Positions 5,942-7,317 of a stretch of 7,317 nucleotides of DNA are shown here, one piece after another. The stretch lies in assembly GCA_021736565.1 (NCBI GenBank), contig JAIPFO010000187.1, positions 1 through 7,317 of the forward strand. The letters are read 5' to 3'. The stretch comes from Phycisphaerae bacterium (GTDB lineage: Bacteria; Planctomycetota; Phycisphaerae; Sedimentisphaerales; SM23-30). The position numbers and the translations under genes are program-made. The notes under the pieces were generated by a model. That model worked only from the letters and a program-made list of their open reading frames with translations, searched no databases and was not told where the DNA came from. How positions within the stretch are numbered: position 1 is the first letter of the stretch; every line of letters begins with the position of its first letter.

Positions 5942-5956
5942 TTCACACGATGTGAA
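5942..5956. promoter_or_regulatory. Operator-like palindrome upstream of the HTH operon
   Basis: TTCACA-CGA-TGTGAA is a perfect 6-bp dyad with a 3-base centre, located 36 bases before the ATG of the 73-aa protein. That is where a repressor site would overlap the promoter. Just beyond it AAGGGGAT occurs twice (5968-5975, 5977-5984). No convincing -10/-35 pair could be placed. Confidence 0.5.
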
Positions 5957-5998
5957 TACCCTACACAAAGGGGATGAAGGGGATTTTCCTATGCGCAT

Positions 5999-6033
5999 AA
6001 AAAAACCCCGTTCTTGACATCAAAAACAGGGTT
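5999..6033 (-). terminator. Rho-independent terminator downstream of the 396-aa gene (distal)
   Basis: On the minus-strand RNA, AACCCUGUU (6033-6025) pairs with AACGGGGUU (6012-6004), eight Watson-Crick pairs and one G-U. The stem is followed at once by a run of seven U. This is a canonical intrinsic terminator, separating the 396-aa gene from the HTH operon. Confidence 0.85.
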
Positions 6034-6038
6034 GAAAC

Positions 6039-6064
6039 AAAAAGGGGATTTTTTCAGAAATCCC
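6039..6064 (-). terminator. Second hairpin terminator, directly after the 396-aa stop codon (proximal)
   Basis: GGGATTT (6064-6058 on the minus strand) pairs with AAATCCC (6051-6045) around a 6-base loop, followed by C and five U. The hairpin begins four bases past the stop codon. With the distal hairpin it makes a tandem terminator. A plus-strand T-rich stretch after the stem could give weak termination in the other direction. Confidence 0.65.
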
Positions 6065-6068
6065 TTAT

Positions 6069-7259
6069 TTATTTTTCCGGGTCAAATTGGTTGGTAATAT
6101 CCAACAAATTCACGTCATTAAGTGACCTTACAGAAGGGCTATTGTCAGCACGTCCCGCTCTGGGTGTGTTCGTTGGAGTGTTATAATATTTCTTACCTTC
6201 TGACACATACCTTTTCCAAGTATGAAAAGCTGGTACCTCATAGCCAGCAGGCCCATTTTCCTTGAGCCAGTCGTGAGCTTCTTTGTAAGTTTTTTTGACA
6301 GTACCTAATTTGTTAATAGCGTATCGCCAACTCAAGTATGCTATTTCTTTGGGTTTTGGTAATGATGCCTTGACAAGTTCAGTCTTAGTACAAACTTGAC
6401 GGTATTCGATTTGCTCATTTATCATATTACATCTTATACGTTGCCATTCCTGTTCTATTCTCCAGGTGGGCCAATCTGACTGAGGGAAAGTTTGCTTAAG
6501 ACTCCTTAAAGCCTCATTTTCCCATTCAGTTATAGCAATGTCTCTTTTAAGATAAGGGGATACTTGCCATTCACGCATTGTAGAGTCCTGAGTAAATTCA
6601 CTATTCACACAACAAGGTGCAGCAGCTGGATACAACACAACATCATTAACATACCTTATAAAGTTAACAATGGACTGCAAGACAGATAGGCCTGTACAAT
6701 TGAAGCAAACGTTGTCTTTACTTCTAGGCTGTTTTTTGAGTAGCATAGTATCACAGTTGAAATCCGAATTAAAATGACCGAATACGACTCCAACCAAAAT
6801 GTCAACTTTAGTAAATATCCAATATCGTGAATTATGACCTGTCGCAAACGGTCTATCAACAGGTAATATGTCAAGGTAATCACAATATTCACTACTGACA
6901 TAAGGAGTGGTGCGAATTATTTTTCTGTAATGTGATTTTTCTCTGCTATTAAGTAAAAGGTAAACCAAAGCTTCAAAGCCAATCTTTGCGCAATATCCAA
7001 TAATATCAATGATTGGACGGCCTCCACATTGCATCATGGTATCCAAGACAATCATTTGCTCCATTAAAGCATACTCATCTTCATAATTGTTACCAATTGG
7101 CAACGGGAAGGCGATCATCGAGTCAAAAATGTTTTTGGCCAACTTCTGCTCATAGTCACTTTTATGGGAAAAGGGAAATAGTTGACGATATAATTTTTTA
7201 TGATATTTATCTCTACGATCATTATACTCTCGTGGGATATTTGCTTCATCATACATCAT
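6069..7259 (-). CDS. Unknown protein, AT-rich possible cargo gene, DNA-binding-like C-terminus
   Basis: I do not recognise this 396-aa product. It has no signal peptide or clear transmembrane segment. Residues 60-105 and 190-210 are hydrophobic and helical-looking. Cysteines cluster at C185/C188 (CFNC) and C216/C217. Trp-rich segments follow (WENEALRSLKQ, WPTWRIEQEW). Residues 306-359, with LSWRYAINKLG, TYKEAHDWLKENGP and PAFHTWKRYVSEGKKYY, look like a compact helical domain. A similar ending followed by NTPRAGR seems familiar to me from planctomycete orphan proteins, possibly DNA-binding. It is visibly more AT-rich than the replication genes and has its own terminators, so it is probably an independently expressed accessory gene. 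ATG 7259 is preferred to GTG 7262 because AAAGG is six bases upstream. That ribosome site is buried in an inverted repeat. Confidence 0.7.
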   Translation of the reverse strand: MMYDEANIPREYNDRRDKYHKKLYRQLFPFSHKSDYEQKLAKNIFDSMIAFPLPIGNNYEDEYALMEQMIVLDTMMQCGGRPIIDIIGYCAKIGFEALVYLLLNSREKSHYRKIIRTTPYVSSEYCDYLDILPVDRPFATGHNSRYWIFTKVDILVGVVFGHFNSDFNCDTMLLKKQPRSKDNVCFNCTGLSVLQSIVNFIRYVNDVVLYPAAAPCCVNSEFTQDSTMREWQVSPYLKRDIAITEWENEALRSLKQTFPQSDWPTWRIEQEWQRIRCNMINEQIEYRQVCTKTELVKASLPKPKEIAYLSWRYAINKLGTVKKTYKEAHDWLKENGPAGYEVPAFHTWKRYVSEGKKYYNTPTNTPRAGRADNSPSVRSLNDVNLLDITNQFDPEK

Positions 7260-7310
7260 CACTTACCTTTCTATCGGGTCGCCCCACCGCCCAACGGGAA
7301 AAGGTAAGTG
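7260..7310 (-). promoter_or_regulatory. 11-bp inverted repeat burying the ribosome site of the 396-aa gene
   Basis: CACTTACCTTT (7260-7270) and AAAGGTAAGTG (7300-7310) are perfect reverse complements 29 bases apart. On the mRNA the 3' arm carries the AAAGG ribosome site and ends right before the ATG, so the stem would block initiation. Between the arms two more small stems can form: CCC-GTT-GGG (7298-7290) and GGG-GCGA-CCC (7285-7276, a GNRA-type loop). The whole could fold as a three-way junction. It may be a translational switch. If transcription starts inside it, the repeat would instead act as a DNA operator. Confidence 0.6.
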
Positions 7311-7317
7311 GAATCCC

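Larger units (their letters stand above)
1347..7317. mobile_element. Integrative element inserted at tRNA-Ser (left end seen, right end missing)
   Basis: The stretch from the tRNA 3' half to the right edge contains a tyrosine integrase, an AlpA-like small helix-turn-helix protein, a second small HTH protein, a DnaB-N/DUF3987 replication protein, a cysteine-cluster protein and an unknown 396-aa protein, all on one strand. The combination fits a phage satellite, a plasmid-like integrative element or a degenerate prophage. No structural, packaging, relaxase or conjugation gene is visible. The left boundary given is the T arm and is approximate. The element extends past 7317 by an unknown length. 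Confidence 0.75.

Noticed and set aside
7260..7262. GTG as start of the 396-aa gene
   Set aside because: Only three bases separate it from AAAGG, too close for initiation. The next codon, ATG 7259, has six.
1372..7317. Second attachment site (copy of the tRNA-Ser 3' end)
   Set aside because: Looked for the T-arm and acceptor-stem sequence to the right of the tRNA. Only short chance matches such as GGTTCGA near 5441 were seen, with no matching flanks.

Overview
The window looks like a bacterial chromosome/mobile-element junction. A planctomycete-type host (perhaps Phycisphaerae) is my best guess. It rests on the style of the integrase, the AlpA-like protein and the DnaB-N/DUF3987 protein, all of which resemble proteins I associate with that phylum. 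There is no rRNA or other decisive marker here, so treat the host call as tentative.

Left part, about 1-1281, is ordinary chromosome. The 5' end of fmt (methionyl-tRNA formyltransferase) runs off the left edge on the minus strand. A 233-base divergent intergenic region separates it from a KDPG/KHG-family aldolase on the plus strand. About 200 bases later a complete tRNA-Ser(GCU) lies at 1282-1371, with a good sigma70-like promoter in front of it.

Right part, from the tRNA 3' half to the right edge, is an integrated element with all genes on the minus strand. In transcription order they are: a 396-aa AT-rich protein of unknown function, with tandem terminators after it; a likely operon of two small helix-turn-helix proteins (73 and 127 aa, overlapping by 8 bases) and a 633-aa protein joining a DnaB N-terminal domain to a DUF3987 ATPase-like domain; a 99-aa cysteine-cluster protein; and a tyrosine integrase running into and through the tRNA gene. 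Integrase, AlpA-like protein and replication protein fit a satellite-like or plasmid-like integrative element. No capsid, terminase, relaxase or conjugation gene is visible. The other attachment site is not in the window, so the element continues to the right.

Four points stand out. The last 59 codons of the integrase are tRNA antisense (exactly 30 codons) plus chromosomal flank, so its tail should change on excision. A perfect 19-bp inverted repeat made of tandem 10-mers flanks the AT-rich gap after the replication gene. An 11-bp inverted repeat buries the ribosome binding site of the unknown 396-aa gene inside a possible three-way-junction RNA. A second hairpin abuts the ribosome binding site of the 99-aa gene. 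The two RNA-level structures and the orphan 396-aa gene are the best candidates for undescribed biology.
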